Part shown: piece by piece, positions 1-8,513 of the stretch
How positions within the stretch are numbered: position 1 is the first letter of the stretch
How the letters are laid out: every line of letters starts with the position of its first letter
Origin: Paraburkholderia dinghuensis
GTDB taxonomy: Bacteria > Pseudomonadota > Gammaproteobacteria > Burkholderiales > Burkholderiaceae
NCBI RefSeq assembly: GCF_003837865.1
Contig: NZ_RQIS01000015.1
Location: 1-49,883, forward strand
DNA length: 49,883 nucleotides
Direction of reading: 5' to 3'
Program-made: the position numbers and the translations under genes
The notes under the pieces: model-generated
The model's database searches: none
Told to the model about the DNA's origin: nothing
Seen by the model: the letters and a program-made list of their open reading frames with translations, nothing else

Positions 1-1
1 G

Positions 2-49
2 GCATTGGGCGGCTTTACCCCGAAGCAGCGGCTGGCCATGGCCGCTTAG
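2..49 (+). pseudogene. C-terminal tail of a gene entering from the left, possibly an integrase-type transposase
   Basis: An open frame enters from the left edge and stops at TAG 47-49, giving the tail ALGGFTPKQRLAMAA. The ALGG-x-TP pattern resembles the very C-terminus of IS3/IS481-type integrase-core transposases, which often end with a His-x-Ala-Leu-Gly-x-x-Thr-Pro segment. Only 15 residues are visible, so this is a resemblance and not an identification. It matters because the next gene begins 19 bases later without its usual N-terminus. Confidence 0.3.
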
Positions 50-67
50 TTTCTACTTCTGCCGACC

Positions 68-511
68 GTGGAAAACGGGGGTATTACCGATGCGACGCTT
101 CCGATGAGTGAGCTAGGTGAGCGAGTTGGCCTGTCTCAATCGCAGGCATGGCGGCGCGTCGAGAGACTCGAAAAAAACGGGGTAATCGTTCGGAGAGTCG
201 CCGTCCTGGACCGCGCAAAGCTTGGGCTAAGTGTGCAGACGTTCACCCAGGTCAAGCTGAACAAACACAGCGAGCGAGCCGGGGAAATTTTCAGGGCAAC
301 CGTTGAGCAGTATCCGGAAATCCTCGAGATACACACGCTCCTCGGCGAGTATGACTTTCTCCTGCGGATCGTCACCATCGACCTCGATGCATACAGCCGT
401 CTTCTCGCAGACCGGCTTTCCTCACTTCCGATGGTGCAGGAAGTTCATACCCTGATCAGTCTGTCGGCAGATGCGGGGAGCCGTCCTTTGCCCGTCTTTC
501 TTGCGCCGTAG
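68..511 (+). CDS. Lrp/AsnC family transcriptional regulator, N-terminus shortened
   Basis: The 147-residue product has the second half of an Lrp/AsnC winged-helix HTH (SELGERVGLSQSQAWRRVERL, about residues 14-34) and the RAM/AsnC ligand-binding fold (about 60-140, with LLGEYDFLLRIV and LIS near the end). Family members normally open with an Asp-x-x-Asp-x-x-Ile-Leu-x-x-Leu helix before the HTH. That helix is missing: the frame is closed by TAG at 47-49 and the only start is GTG 68, with no convincing Shine-Dalgarno sequence. The gene is therefore probably 5'-truncated, perhaps by the element whose tail lies at 2-49. Such proteins sense amino acids or related effectors; no target gene is evident next to it. 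Family assignment is firm, function as an active regulator doubtful. Confidence 0.8.
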   Translation: MENGGITDATLPMSELGERVGLSQSQAWRRVERLEKNGVIVRRVAVLDRAKLGLSVQTFTQVKLNKHSERAGEIFRATVEQYPEILEIHTLLGEYDFLLRIVTIDLDAYSRLLADRLSSLPMVQEVHTLISLSADAGSRPLPVFLAP

Positions 512-989
512 AGCGGGGTGGAGTTGGCGAAGCGCTCCAGATTGGAGGCAACAACGCGTGCAAGGCAGTTCGGGCGTATTCCAGGCGTGCCTGATCGACC
601 CTGAGAGGACTGTCGACATGCCGACACATCAATGGCTCTTCTCGAAGTGGGGCAGGCGTTCTTGGTGCGACTGCCTCCGCAGAAAATATGTCGTAGCCAG
701 GCGCCGCACATGTTCTCTGCCATCGACGTTCACGAATTGAGTCAAATTCCATGGTCGACCCTGTGGCCATTCCGCCGGGTGTTTTTGTGGACTGCGGGAA
801 TTTTCAGGCTACAGCGATCGTTTAGCGATATCCGGCAACAGCGCGGAGCGACTTCTCGCCGAGCCAGACGATGGAGGGTATCCCTGGGGCACCCATGACA
901 ACGGCCCGCTCGCCCTAACTTTTACTTCCCCTGTTGCGTGCACTAGATTCGAACCACCCCACTCGTCGCGTAGTACAAGGAGGACAACC
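512..989. other. intergenic stretch without recognised gene
   Basis: Short overlapping frames on both strands have no recognisable domain or codon bias. The last 20 bases carry the AAGGAGG ribosome-binding site of the next gene. A GATTCGAACC string near 945 resembles a tRNA T-arm on the minus strand, but no acceptor stem or anticodon arm fits around it. Confidence 0.5.
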
Positions 990-1634
990 ATGACCCCATG
1001 GGAAATTCAAGGCACCGAACTGGTTAACTGCAATTGCTCATTTGGTTGCCCTTGCCAGTTCAACGCATTGCCGACGCATGGATTTTGTGAAGCGATGGGC
1101 GCCATTGCGGTCAGCAGCGGGTACTACGGCGACGTGCGGCTCGATGGCATCAACATTGCGGTGGTATTTCAGTGGCCGGGACCGATCCACGAAGGCAAGG
1201 GCACGTGCCAGCCAATCGTCGACGAACGGACCGCCCCGGAACAACGTGAAGCCATTCTGAAAATCCTGACTGGTCAGGATACCGAACCGTTCGCCACGAT
1301 GTTCGCGGTATTCGCGTCGACGCTCGAGCAGGCATTCGATCCGATCTTCACACGGATCGACTTCGACGTCGATGTCGACGCAAGACGCGGCCGGATTCAT
1401 GTCGAAGGCGTCTTCGACCTCGTCGGGGAACCGATCCGCAATCCGGTGACGGGTGACGAGCATCGCGTCCGGATCGATCTGCCGCACGGCTTCGAATACG
1501 AGCTTGCCGAAATCGGCTCCGGCACCAGTCGCTCTCGCGGCAATATCGTACTGAATCTCGAGGGGAGTTACGCGCAGTTCGCGCGACTGCACTTGAATAA
1601 CAAAGGGCCGATTCGGCATCGGGCTGCCGCATGA
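990..1634 (+). CDS. DUF1326 domain protein, Cys-rich N-terminus
   Basis: A 214-residue soluble protein recognised as DUF1326. The N-terminus carries a compact cysteine cluster, C14-x-C16-x3-C20-x-C22 (NCNCSFGCPCQFN), which looks like a metal- or redox-active site. The rest is the beta-rich domain, with PFATMFAVFASTL and a hydrophilic C-terminus. The ATG at 990 has an excellent SD (AAGGAGG, 977-983). The stop overlaps the start of the DUF2182 membrane-protein gene by ATGA, so the two are translationally coupled. The biochemical role of DUF1326 is not established. The cysteine cluster and the partner suggest metal binding or transfer, which is inference. Confidence 0.88.
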   Translation: MTPWEIQGTELVNCNCSFGCPCQFNALPTHGFCEAMGAIAVSSGYYGDVRLDGINIAVVFQWPGPIHEGKGTCQPIVDERTAPEQREAILKILTGQDTEPFATMFAVFASTLEQAFDPIFTRIDFDVDVDARRGRIHVEGVFDLVGEPIRNPVTGDEHRVRIDLPHGFEYELAEIGSGTSRSRGNIVLNLEGSYAQFARLHLNNKGPIRHRAAA

Positions 1635-2422
1635 GCAGCATCGAAAATATGCTCGGACGTGAGCGCACCATCACGGCGCTCGGCATGGCCGCCGTCGTCA
1701 CGTTATCGTGGTTCTACCTTTGGACGGGCGCGGGAATCGGCATGTCCGCGCTCGAGATGACGACAGTCACGCTTTTCCCGCATCGACTTGCGGATAGCGC
1801 CGGCAGCATGGACCCATCGCTTCCGGCGGTGATCCTCATGTGGTGGACGATGATGATCGCGATGATGACGCCCGCCGCGGCGCCGCTCATCCTCTTGTAT
1901 CGACGCGTAATGCGGCATTACGGCGCTCTCGAGGCCAGGTCGGCCATTCCGTCGATGGTGCTTCTGGCCGGCTATTTAACTGCATGGCTGGCATTCTCAA
2001 TCGGCGCGGCGTCGCTGCAGAAGATGCTGCAACCGACCGGCCTCATTTCGGTAATGATGCTCTGGTCGAAGAGCGCGCCGCTTTCCGCCATCGTTCTGGC
2101 CGTTGCCGGGGCCTATCAGTTTTTGCCGCTCAAGCGCGCTTGCCTCAAGCAGTGCCGGTCACCCGTGAAGGTCCTCACCGCGCATTGGCGCCCTGGCGTC
2201 ACCGGCAGTTTCCTGCTCGGCGTACGCCATGGCATTTATTGCGTCGGCTGCTGCTGGCTGTTGATGGCGTTGCTGTTCGTCGGCGGAATCATGAATCTCG
2301 TCTGGATCGCCGCGCTGTCGCTCTTTGTCTTCGTCGAAAAAATCCTGCCCGACGGTGAGCGTGTCGGCCGCGTGCTAGGTGTCGTGTTGATCGCCTGGGC
2401 AGGCACCACCTTGCTGGTGTAA
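1631..2422 (+). CDS. DUF2182 family integral membrane protein (predicted metal-binding)
   Basis: A 263-residue polytopic membrane protein with about 6-7 hydrophobic segments (for example 14-34, 66-90, 108-130, 150-170, 200-235, 248-263). Signature pieces of DUF2182 are present: the Met/Trp-rich segment MWWTMMIAMMTP (70-81), C171 and C175 in ACLKQC, and H200 with C204, C207 and C208 in RHGIYCVGCCW. These Cys/His/Met residues lie in or beside membrane helices, which is why the family is described as predicted metal-binding. It overlaps the DUF1326 gene by 4 bases (ATGA) and the pair forms an operon. I infer that they act together at the inner membrane; substrate and reaction are unknown. Confidence 0.87.
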   Translation: MSSIENMLGRERTITALGMAAVVTLSWFYLWTGAGIGMSALEMTTVTLFPHRLADSAGSMDPSLPAVILMWWTMMIAMMTPAAAPLILLYRRVMRHYGALEARSAIPSMVLLAGYLTAWLAFSIGAASLQKMLQPTGLISVMMLWSKSAPLSAIVLAVAGAYQFLPLKRACLKQCRSPVKVLTAHWRPGVTGSFLLGVRHGIYCVGCCWLLMALLFVGGIMNLVWIAALSLFVFVEKILPDGERVGRVLGVVLIAWAGTTLLV

Positions 2423-2806
2423 TCCTCACTCGGTCGTTAAAACAACCGCACGAAGCCTCACTCAGAAATTCAGGAATAAGTCGCATCGCTCCCGCCACAC
2501 CCGCCCTTGAACTACGGAAGTCGCCCCCCCGGCGTCAGACTACTTGTCGCGTTATCTGATCTTGTAGACATGGTTGGTGGCGGTACGATCAGGGGGAATC
2601 GATGCGAAACTGGCGGTACGTTATCGTTATTCCGTTCATCAGCGTCTGTTTTCGAGCGTGAATTCGGCGCTCGATCGTCCGTCGACCGGTTGAATCCGCC
2701 GCCGACTACTGCCCCACGCAGTCGCCCGAAATCGACCCATAAGAGACATCCAGCTTTCTCAATTGCGGACATCCGCCCAAGACGCCTGTTGCCACAACTT
2801 GGTTCA
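2423..2806. other. intergenic stretch with dispersed repeat
   Basis: No gene recognised. An imperfect hairpin (CGGTCGTT...AACAACCG, about 2430-2450) lies just past the DUF2182 gene, but without a T run. The right half holds repeat copy A. Confidence 0.5.
2682..2748. repeat. dispersed intergenic repeat, copy A
   Basis: This copy joins a 16-base element (TCGACCGGTTGAATCC, 2682-2697, found again at 8380-8395) to a 28-base core (2711-2738) that is identical at 6424-6451. The end AAGAGACAT resembles the ends of copies at 5847-5873 and 3948-3980. It looks like a degenerate repeat family typical of beta-proteobacterial intergenic DNA. Confidence 0.7.
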
Positions 2807-3864
2807 TTAAGGAGAAACAACGTCAAGCTTTGCCATGACGCCATCCGTATTGCTCAGTGTGCAATGCCTCCCGATCTCGATCACATTGGTCGCTATTGCG
2901 AACTTCAATTCATCATCGAACGAGATTTTTTTCGACGACATTCGATCGACCTGAATGGCACCTTCTATGGTTTTATTCGTTACGCCATCTGCCAACTGAT
3001 TGACAGGTTCGCATTGGAGTCGAATTGGAGTGTCATGGAATACCCCGTCAATCCCTTTGGTCGTAGTGTCATCGATTCCTTGAATAAAAGGAATTCCCCC
3101 GACTCGAACGCTATAGACGTCATGCGAGAACATGCCCTGTGCATCACACAATTCATAGGGAGATGGGTTTCCATCAGCTCCGTTCATCGTGTGGCATACG
3201 TTTCTACCATTTTGTGCAGTCAGTAGCGGTGCGACGAAGGGAGTATTACGTTTGTCGGATTCCTTCCGTTGAACTATCGCTTGATCTATTTTCTCTTTTT
3301 CTTGTGATGTAAGAGGTGTGCTCGTAGCAACGTGCTTGGGTTTAATGTGTAAATCATAATATCGATCACCCGGCCAGTTTTTCTTTGCCTGCGCACAGGC
3401 GAGAGTCACTTCAGCACTAATCAATGAATCAGGTGGGACATCGGTCAGATTTTTCTGTGCAAACTCGGGCATTGGTACGGATTTAACCAAGTCTCCATTC
3501 GTTCTTCTAGTATTCACCGCTAGAGCGGTGTATTTGCCATCATTGCAATCGATTAGATAATGAGCTTCGCCGATCTGGAACGCATAATCAGTTGAAGGCT
3601 GCTGAATTTTCTCGTAGGTGTCTCTTTCCCAAGCGGTGATTTGACCGTTGTCACCTTGCTTAACGGAGTTCAGATCCACTTCAGCTTTGGAAAACAGTGG
3701 TTCCAAGGAGTATGGTGGTACCGCTTTGACCCACTGCGGTTGCGTGGTTTGTTGAGAATCAGCAGGGAGTGTCGATAACGGATCAGCGGATTGTGCTGCG
3801 TGACTAATGCCGCTGAGCCATAGGAAGGCGATAGAGAACGTGATGCGGAAAATTGGAAGCTGCA
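2807..3864 (-). CDS. putative secreted protein of unknown function (possible surface-adhesin-E-like)
   Basis: About 352 residues. The start at 3864 (MQLPIF...) is preferred because a GAAGG SD lies 6 bases upstream; the frame stays open to 3898 with an in-frame ATG at 3877. The N-terminus is a clear signal peptide (hydrophobic FSIAFLWLSG, cleavage near SHA-A), so the product is periplasmic or exported. The mature part is hydrophilic with several Cys pairs. One stretch (about residues 80-155: Trp, IDCNDGKY, LAVNTRR, PMPEF, then LAC) vaguely recalls surface-adhesin-E-like domains; this is weak. Base composition and codon use are clearly more AT-rich than the neighbours, suggesting recent acquisition. 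It is a lone minus-strand gene flanked by repeats. Confidence 0.65.
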
Positions 3865-3947
3865 TTGTCGCCTTCATGATCGATGTTGGTGTCGGCAAGA
3901 ACTATGGATTGTTATCGGTCGGATCATATCTTCCGTTTCGGCACGCC

Positions 3948-3980
3948 GTCGGCGGAAACCGACCCTGAACCGTCATTCGC
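3948..3980. repeat. dispersed intergenic repeat, diverged copy D
   Basis: The sequence reads GTCGGCGGAAACCGACCCTG followed by AACCGTCATTCG, a diverged form of the GTCGCCCGAAATCGACCC core seen in copies A and B. It lies in the divergent gap between the secreted protein and the hydrolase gene. Confidence 0.5.
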
Positions 3981-4180
3981 AATGGCAAGCCGAACGACGG
4001 GTCATCCGGCATTTTCGGACACTCGTAACGGATTTGGTGTGACGACCTTGGGCGTGCCGCAGATCAAGGACTTATACGGTCAGTCTCTAAAGCTTTTGGT
4101 GTGACCTGCCGTTGACTACAACGGACCCACGCGTTGTCTTGAGGCAACCCGCAGCGAACTTCCTACGAAAAAAAGAATAA

Positions 4181-5596
4181 ATGCCGCTACGCCTAAAATA
4201 TTCGCTTGCCTTTCTTTGGGGTGCTTTCGTTTTGCTTTCCACGCTGCCGCAGGCCGCATGGTCAGCAGACCGCAGCGCCGTCGAACCAGAGGCGCCACTT
4301 AACGAGAAAATTCTTCGCGTACCCGTTCAATCGTCGCCGCCAGTCACCCTGGAAGTGACAGTGTATATGCCTGCACACTCTGCGGGCGGCGGTCCCTTTC
4401 CGCTCGCGCTCATCAATCATGGCGCGTCACACGATCCGATGAATACGCCGCGCGTGGCCGATGAATTCATAGTCTGGTACTTCCTCTCACGAGGCTACGC
4501 CGTCGCCTTGCCGATGATGCGTGGCTACGCGCGTTCCTGGGGGCATCTCGTACCGCACGGATGCGACGTACTTGCCATCGGCACAGATGCCGCCAAGGAT
4601 ATTCGCAAGGTTCTCGATTATGTGAAAGACGTTCCGGGCATTGACGCCACGCGGATCGTCGTCGCGGGAAAGAGCATGGGGGGCTGGAATACGCTCGTAT
4701 TCGGTGCACAGAGTCCTGATGACGTGAAAGGGCTACTCAATTTCGCTGGTGGCGTGAAAGAAGCCGATTGCAGCAAGCCCGACGAGAGCCTGATTACGGC
4801 TGCCGGTGAACTCGGCGCGCACACGCGCGTGCCATCGATCTGGTTCTACGGCGACAACGACCAGATTTTCTCCAGTACGACGTGGAGAAGCATGTATGCC
4901 CACTACACGGCCGCGGGCGGCCATGCGCAGTTGGTCGACTATGGCAACTTCCAGAAGGACGCGCACGCCATGACGGCCTCGGGTGCGGGGCTTCCGCTAT
5001 GGGTTGCGAAGGCCGACGCCTTTCTTGCGAGCATCGGCATGCCGGGCAGCGAAGTCAATCAGGAATATCTTCCTCGTCCTGCGCTGAAGGCCAGCGGCTA
5101 CGCGAGCATCAACGACTTCAGCGCAGTTCCCTACCTCAATGCACGGCAGAAAGCTGCACTCTATGCGAGCTATCTGGCGGCGCCGCTGCCCAAAGCTATC
5201 GCCATCGGCAGCACGAACGGCATGTGGGCTTCCGGTGGATTCGATCCTGCGCGCACAGCGATGCAGCGATGCTGGAAGATCTCGCAGTATTGCCAGCTCT
5301 ACGCGGTCGACAATACTGTCGTGTGGCCGCGCCAGGAGTCGGCGCCGCCCCCAACGGATTTCGCATCGCTTCAGGACGTCAACGCAGTGCCCTATTTGCG
5401 TGCCGATGGGCGGCAGGCCTATACGCGTTATCTCGCCGCGACACGACCTCGGGCATTTGTGATCGCGCGTGACGGTGCGTGGGGACAGGCGTCCGGGATC
5501 GATTCAATCAACGCGGCTTTGGTGCAGTGTGCAAACGGCCACGAGGATTGCCGCGTTTATTCGGTGGACGGGGATGTTGTATGGGCCACAAAGTAG
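4181..5596 (+). CDS. secreted alpha/beta hydrolase (dienelactone-hydrolase-like) with duplicated C-terminal module
   Basis: A 471-residue protein. Residues 1-29 are a signal peptide (cleavage after AWSA). Residues 40-285 form an alpha/beta hydrolase: nucleophile elbow G163-K-S165-M-G-G168, acid D225 or D227 in YGDND, and H262 in KDAH, with an oxyanion segment around INHGAS (78-83). Residues 309-382 and 396-468 are two copies of one module, each with (D)xxAVPYL, a Tyr-rich helix ending YLAA, PRA-like, G-x-W, then C-x5-7-C and a Tyr-x-VD-x-x-VVW ending. The paired Cys may form a disulfide in each copy. Substrate unknown; esterase or peptidase activity is plausible. The ATG at 4181 has only a weak purine-rich SD. 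Confidence 0.8.
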   Translation: MPLRLKYSLAFLWGAFVLLSTLPQAAWSADRSAVEPEAPLNEKILRVPVQSSPPVTLEVTVYMPAHSAGGGPFPLALINHGASHDPMNTPRVADEFIVWYFLSRGYAVALPMMRGYARSWGHLVPHGCDVLAIGTDAAKDIRKVLDYVKDVPGIDATRIVVAGKSMGGWNTLVFGAQSPDDVKGLLNFAGGVKEADCSKPDESLITAAGELGAHTRVPSIWFYGDNDQIFSSTTWRSMYAHYTAAGGHAQLVDYGNFQKDAHAMTASGAGLPLWVAKADAFLASIGMPGSEVNQEYLPRPALKASGYASINDFSAVPYLNARQKAALYASYLAAPLPKAIAIGSTNGMWASGGFDPARTAMQRCWKISQYCQLYAVDNTVVWPRQESAPPPTDFASLQDVNAVPYLRADGRQAYTRYLAATRPRAFVIARDGAWGQASGIDSINAALVQCANGHEDCRVYSVDGDVVWATK

Positions 5597-5932
5597 TTTG
5601 CGTTTTCACAACGGTTGGAACGAGCAGCGGCAGGTATGGTAGGAGGGCCGGAAAGCAGGTCACTATGCCGATGTCGACGCTTTATCACTGATAGGCTGTC
5701 GATTGCCGGTGAGGCAAGCATAAGGTCGGCTCTGCGTATGGACGCGGACACTCCCAGCGTGCGTATGAATGACTGAGAGTGGCCGCGTGGAGTCCCCCAC
5801 TGAGCGCGGCAATCATCTCAGGCGTGCGCCTAATGCAAAAGGCATAAACCGACCCACAAGGGACATTCGTCGCGCCATGAAACTGCCATTTGAGAGGACT
5901 ATATGAGTTCGGTTTGTTGCCAGACAGCGAAG
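5597..5932. other. intergenic stretch with diverged repeat copy C
   Basis: No gene recognised. Positions 5847-5873 (ACCGACCCACAAGGGACATT...) are a diverged copy of the end of repeat A, which reads TCGACCCATAAGAGACAT. Confidence 0.5.
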
Positions 5933-6244
5933 CTATGGGCGGCTGAAAAGTGCGAGTAGCAGTATCGCGCCTGCTGCTTGAAGTATCCAGCTAACTAGCC
6001 CAAGGTCTGCTAACACCTTCAAAAATCTGTCGTCGATCGATTTATAGCCTCTTCGCAACATCCATTGCATGGTTGGCCAATTGAATCCCCCGAGCCGTAT
6101 TTGGGGCCTGTCGAGGAGATTGTAGGTAACCGGATGTCTCTCTCTGAGTCGATCGAACACGGCATTCATGGCGAGCAAATAGACTAGGCCATTCAGGAAT
6201 AAGGCCAACACAGCGAGCGTGACGCTTGGAATGTGAATATGCAT
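5933..6244 (-). CDS. small two-helix membrane protein of unknown function
   Basis: A 103-residue product if started at ATG 6244 (MHIHIPSV...); the frame extends to 6277. It has an N-terminal hydrophobic helix (about 5-27) and a C-terminal one (about 80-101), with a charged middle containing DRLRERHP and WMLRRGYKSI. This resembles small inner-membrane proteins often annotated as hypothetical in proteobacteria. No domain recognised, no strong SD. It stands alone between repeat-bearing gaps. Confidence 0.55.
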   Translation of the reverse strand: MHIHIPSVTLAVLALFLNGLVYLLAMNAVFDRLRERHPVTYNLLDRPQIRLGGFNWPTMQWMLRRGYKSIDDRFLKVLADLGLVSWILQAAGAILLLALFSRP

Positions 6245-6277
6245 TTTTCTACCACAAGATAGAGCATTCAATTTCAA

Positions 6278-6680
6278 ACGTCACCGCTACGGCAGTGTCC
6301 GCAACGCATTCCGACCTGCCGTGCGGCACATCTTGCCGCCAATTTGTGCGCGTATCCAAGCTTCGTCGGTGATTGTGAGCGATTCAGGGGCACATGTCGA
6401 CGGTCTGAATTTGGCCGACTGCCGCCCCACGCAGTCGCCCGAAATCGACCCGAAGCGGACTTTAGCGCATATGTCCCTAGCGTCGGTTCGCCTTCCGGTA
6501 ACGGACGAACGTCACTGCTGCATCGCGGGCGCAATTTTTGATGTTTCTCAACAATCGTGAACTTTTCGCTCCTGCAGGTGGTACCCTTGACTATGGGTTC
6601 AGGCCCGAGAGGGCAGTCAGAAGTGCCGACGCCCAGCACACGACGGTTATCCGCAAATATCGGTACTTCCCGGAATCACG
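6278..6680. other. intergenic stretch preceding the acyltransferase gene
   Basis: Short unrecognised frames only. Holds repeat copy B (6403-6470). No clear SD precedes the acyltransferase ATG at 6681. Confidence 0.5.
6403..6470. repeat. dispersed intergenic repeat, copy B
   Basis: Positions 6424-6451 are identical over 28 bases to 2711-2738. Flanks are related too: GGTCTGAAT before the core here against GGTTGAAT in copy A. It continues as CGAAGCGGACTTTAGC, close to the AAGCGGACATT pattern common in this repeat family. Confidence 0.7.
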
Positions 6681-7586
6681 ATGGGCGATTCGCACAAGCG
6701 CAGAACATTTTTCGAGCAACTAGGCTTTGTTTCCATTGTCGTGCTGCTTCGCCTGTTTTCACTGCTTCCCTACGCGCTGGTCGCACGGTTTGGCAGCGCG
6801 CTTGGTGCGATGTTATTTGCGTTCCCAAGCTCCCGAAAACATATAGTTCTCGTCAATCTTCGCCTCTGTTTCCCGGGCAAGAGCGAGCGCGAGTACGATG
6901 ATCTCGCGAGGGACCACTTTCGCCACGTCATTCGAAGCTATCTGGAACGAGGCATTCAATGGTTCGGTAGCGCAGAGACGATACGGGATATTGTCCAGAT
7001 CGAAAGCAAGATTGATCTCGAAGACGGGGATGCTCCTCCTACCATCTTTATGGGGTTCCACTTCGTGGGCATCGAGATCGGATGCATGCTGTACTCGATG
7101 CAATGGTCTGTCGCCTCCCTGTACACGCGGATGTCGAACAAGGCCCTGTGTGACCTGGCCAGGCGGCAACGCGGCAGATTTGGCGCCGAGATGCTTGAAC
7201 GTTCGACAAGTGCCAGGAAGATCGTGGGGTTACTTCGTTCAGGCAAACCGGTGATGCTGGCTGCGGACATGGACCACGGCATACGCAACTCCGTTTTTGT
7301 GCCTTTTTTTGGCGTTTCCGCATGCACGCTCACTTCGGTTTCGCGCCTTGCTCGCCTGGGCAATGCGCGGGTTGTGCCATTCGTCACTGAAGTGCTGCCG
7401 GATTACCAGGGATATAAGTTGACCATCTTCGAGCCGCTCAGTGACTTTCCATCAGCGAGCGACACAAGCGACGCGCGTCGAATGAATGAGTTTCTTGAAA
7501 CGCAGATACGGAATTATCCAGAGCAATATTATTGGGTGCATCGACGCTTCAAGAATCGTCCACCGGGCGAGGCAGGTGTTTACTGA
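6681..7586 (+). CDS. lysophospholipid/lipid A acyltransferase of the LpxL/HtrB family
   Basis: A 301-residue protein of the late lipid A acyltransferase family, which transfers acyl chains from acyl-ACP at the inner membrane. It has an N-terminal membrane helix (about 14-48), the catalytic H-x4-E motif H127-FVGI-E132, and family segments AADMDHG (near 195-201, where many LpxL have DQ), VPFFG and the C-terminal YYWVHRRFKNRP, equivalent to the usual YxWxHRRFK ending. Length matches the family (about 290-310). It is a single gene away from other LPS genes, so it may be a secondary or specialised acyltransferase rather than the housekeeping LpxL; this is inference. Confidence 0.88.
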   Translation: MGDSHKRRTFFEQLGFVSIVVLLRLFSLLPYALVARFGSALGAMLFAFPSSRKHIVLVNLRLCFPGKSEREYDDLARDHFRHVIRSYLERGIQWFGSAETIRDIVQIESKIDLEDGDAPPTIFMGFHFVGIEIGCMLYSMQWSVASLYTRMSNKALCDLARRQRGRFGAEMLERSTSARKIVGLLRSGKPVMLAADMDHGIRNSVFVPFFGVSACTLTSVSRLARLGNARVVPFVTEVLPDYQGYKLTIFEPLSDFPSASDTSDARRMNEFLETQIRNYPEQYYWVHRRFKNRPPGEAGVY

Positions 7587-7705
7587 GCAGGGCGTCCGGG
7601 CCTGTGATTTCGAACTCCGTTGGCGCGGGTCACCAGATCCTACCGATGTGGGCGAGAACCTGCCCTTCGCCAGTGGGGCTTCATTGTCTCTTCCTGGCCG
7701 ACGCG

Positions 7706-7733
7706 GTCGGCCGAAACCGACCGTCCGTTCGCC
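7706..7733. repeat. dispersed intergenic repeat, diverged copy E
   Basis: The sequence GTCGGCCGAAACCGACCGTC followed by CGTTCGCC matches the GTCGNCCGAAANCGACC core of copies A, B and D. It lies in the gap before the surface-antigen gene. Confidence 0.45.
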
Positions 7734-7800
7734 ACCAGGTTCTACCAGGGCCCGTGCTACTCTTGGCGTTGATCCGACACCCATCGACGGAGAACGCCCG

Positions 7801-8193
7801 ATGCAGACAATGCGAACCCGAACCACGTTTCATCTGATGGTTGCCGTGCTGGTTTCCACGAGCGTGTGCGCGGCGCATGCCGCGAACCTGGCCTTTTTGC
7901 GCGACACGCCGGTCGCGGCGATGACGCAACAGGATAACGCCGCGCTACAGAAGGTGCTGCGCGAGTCACTGGACCAGAAGGCGGACGGCGAATCGACTCA
8001 GTGGTCGTCCCATGGGCTGCGCCGCGGCGTTCGGGTCGACGCGACGATCACGCCGGACCGCACTACACATGACGGAACCCGTACATGTCGCGAAACCAGC
8101 GTCGTTCTGAACTCCCGGGGCCAGTCGATGACGTTGCGCCCGCATTTCTGTCGCGAGGGCAGCGGCGAATGGGTCTTTCAACGGACGCATTGA
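7801..8193 (+). CDS. RT0821/Lpp0805-like (17 kDa surface antigen-type) secreted protein
   Basis: A 130-residue protein. The start at 7801 is chosen because it begins a signal peptide (MRTRTTFHLMVAVLVSTSVCAAHA) and follows a GGAG; the frame itself is open much further upstream. The mature part has LQKVLRESLDQKADGESTQW and a C-terminal CRET...RPHFCR...GEWVFQ pattern, which fits the C-terminal domain of 17-kDa-antigen/RT0821-type envelope proteins. The two cysteines (in TCRE and FCRE) probably pair. Likely periplasmic or outer-membrane associated. It lacks the Gly-rich segment of full-length family members. Function unknown. Confidence 0.72.
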   Translation: MQTMRTRTTFHLMVAVLVSTSVCAAHAANLAFLRDTPVAAMTQQDNAALQKVLRESLDQKADGESTQWSSHGLRRGVRVDATITPDRTTHDGTRTCRETSVVLNSRGQSMTLRPHFCREGSGEWVFQRTH

Positions 8194-8513
8194 GCAAACA
8201 GGCAGGTGAGGCGTGGTGAACGAGACGATCATCTCGTGCTGGTATCGCGCTACTTGATTCGGATGGCCGCGTACTGCGCGCACGCGACGGGCACTTCTAA
8301 AGAGGAGGCAAACCCTCAAGTCAACGTCAGTTGTGACAGCGACGACGACCCGCCCGGGCGCTTCCATCAATCTGTTGCATCGACCGGTTGAATCCAAAGC
8401 CCTCAGCGAACCACCGCGCTGCTGCAACATCAACACCCGCTCCTGCGGTGATCAGCAACCATTCGCGGTCCGCTGGTTTCGATGCGGCACACATTCCGCG
8501 GCGGGTTCTCTAG
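8194..8513. other. intergenic stretch with repeat element
   Basis: No gene recognised. Positions 8380-8395 carry the 16-base element TCGACCGGTTGAATCC, identical to 2682-2697. Confidence 0.5.

Noticed and set aside
940..960. GATTCGAACC string suggesting a minus-strand tRNA T-arm
   Set aside because: No acceptor stem, anticodon arm or D-arm can be built around it.
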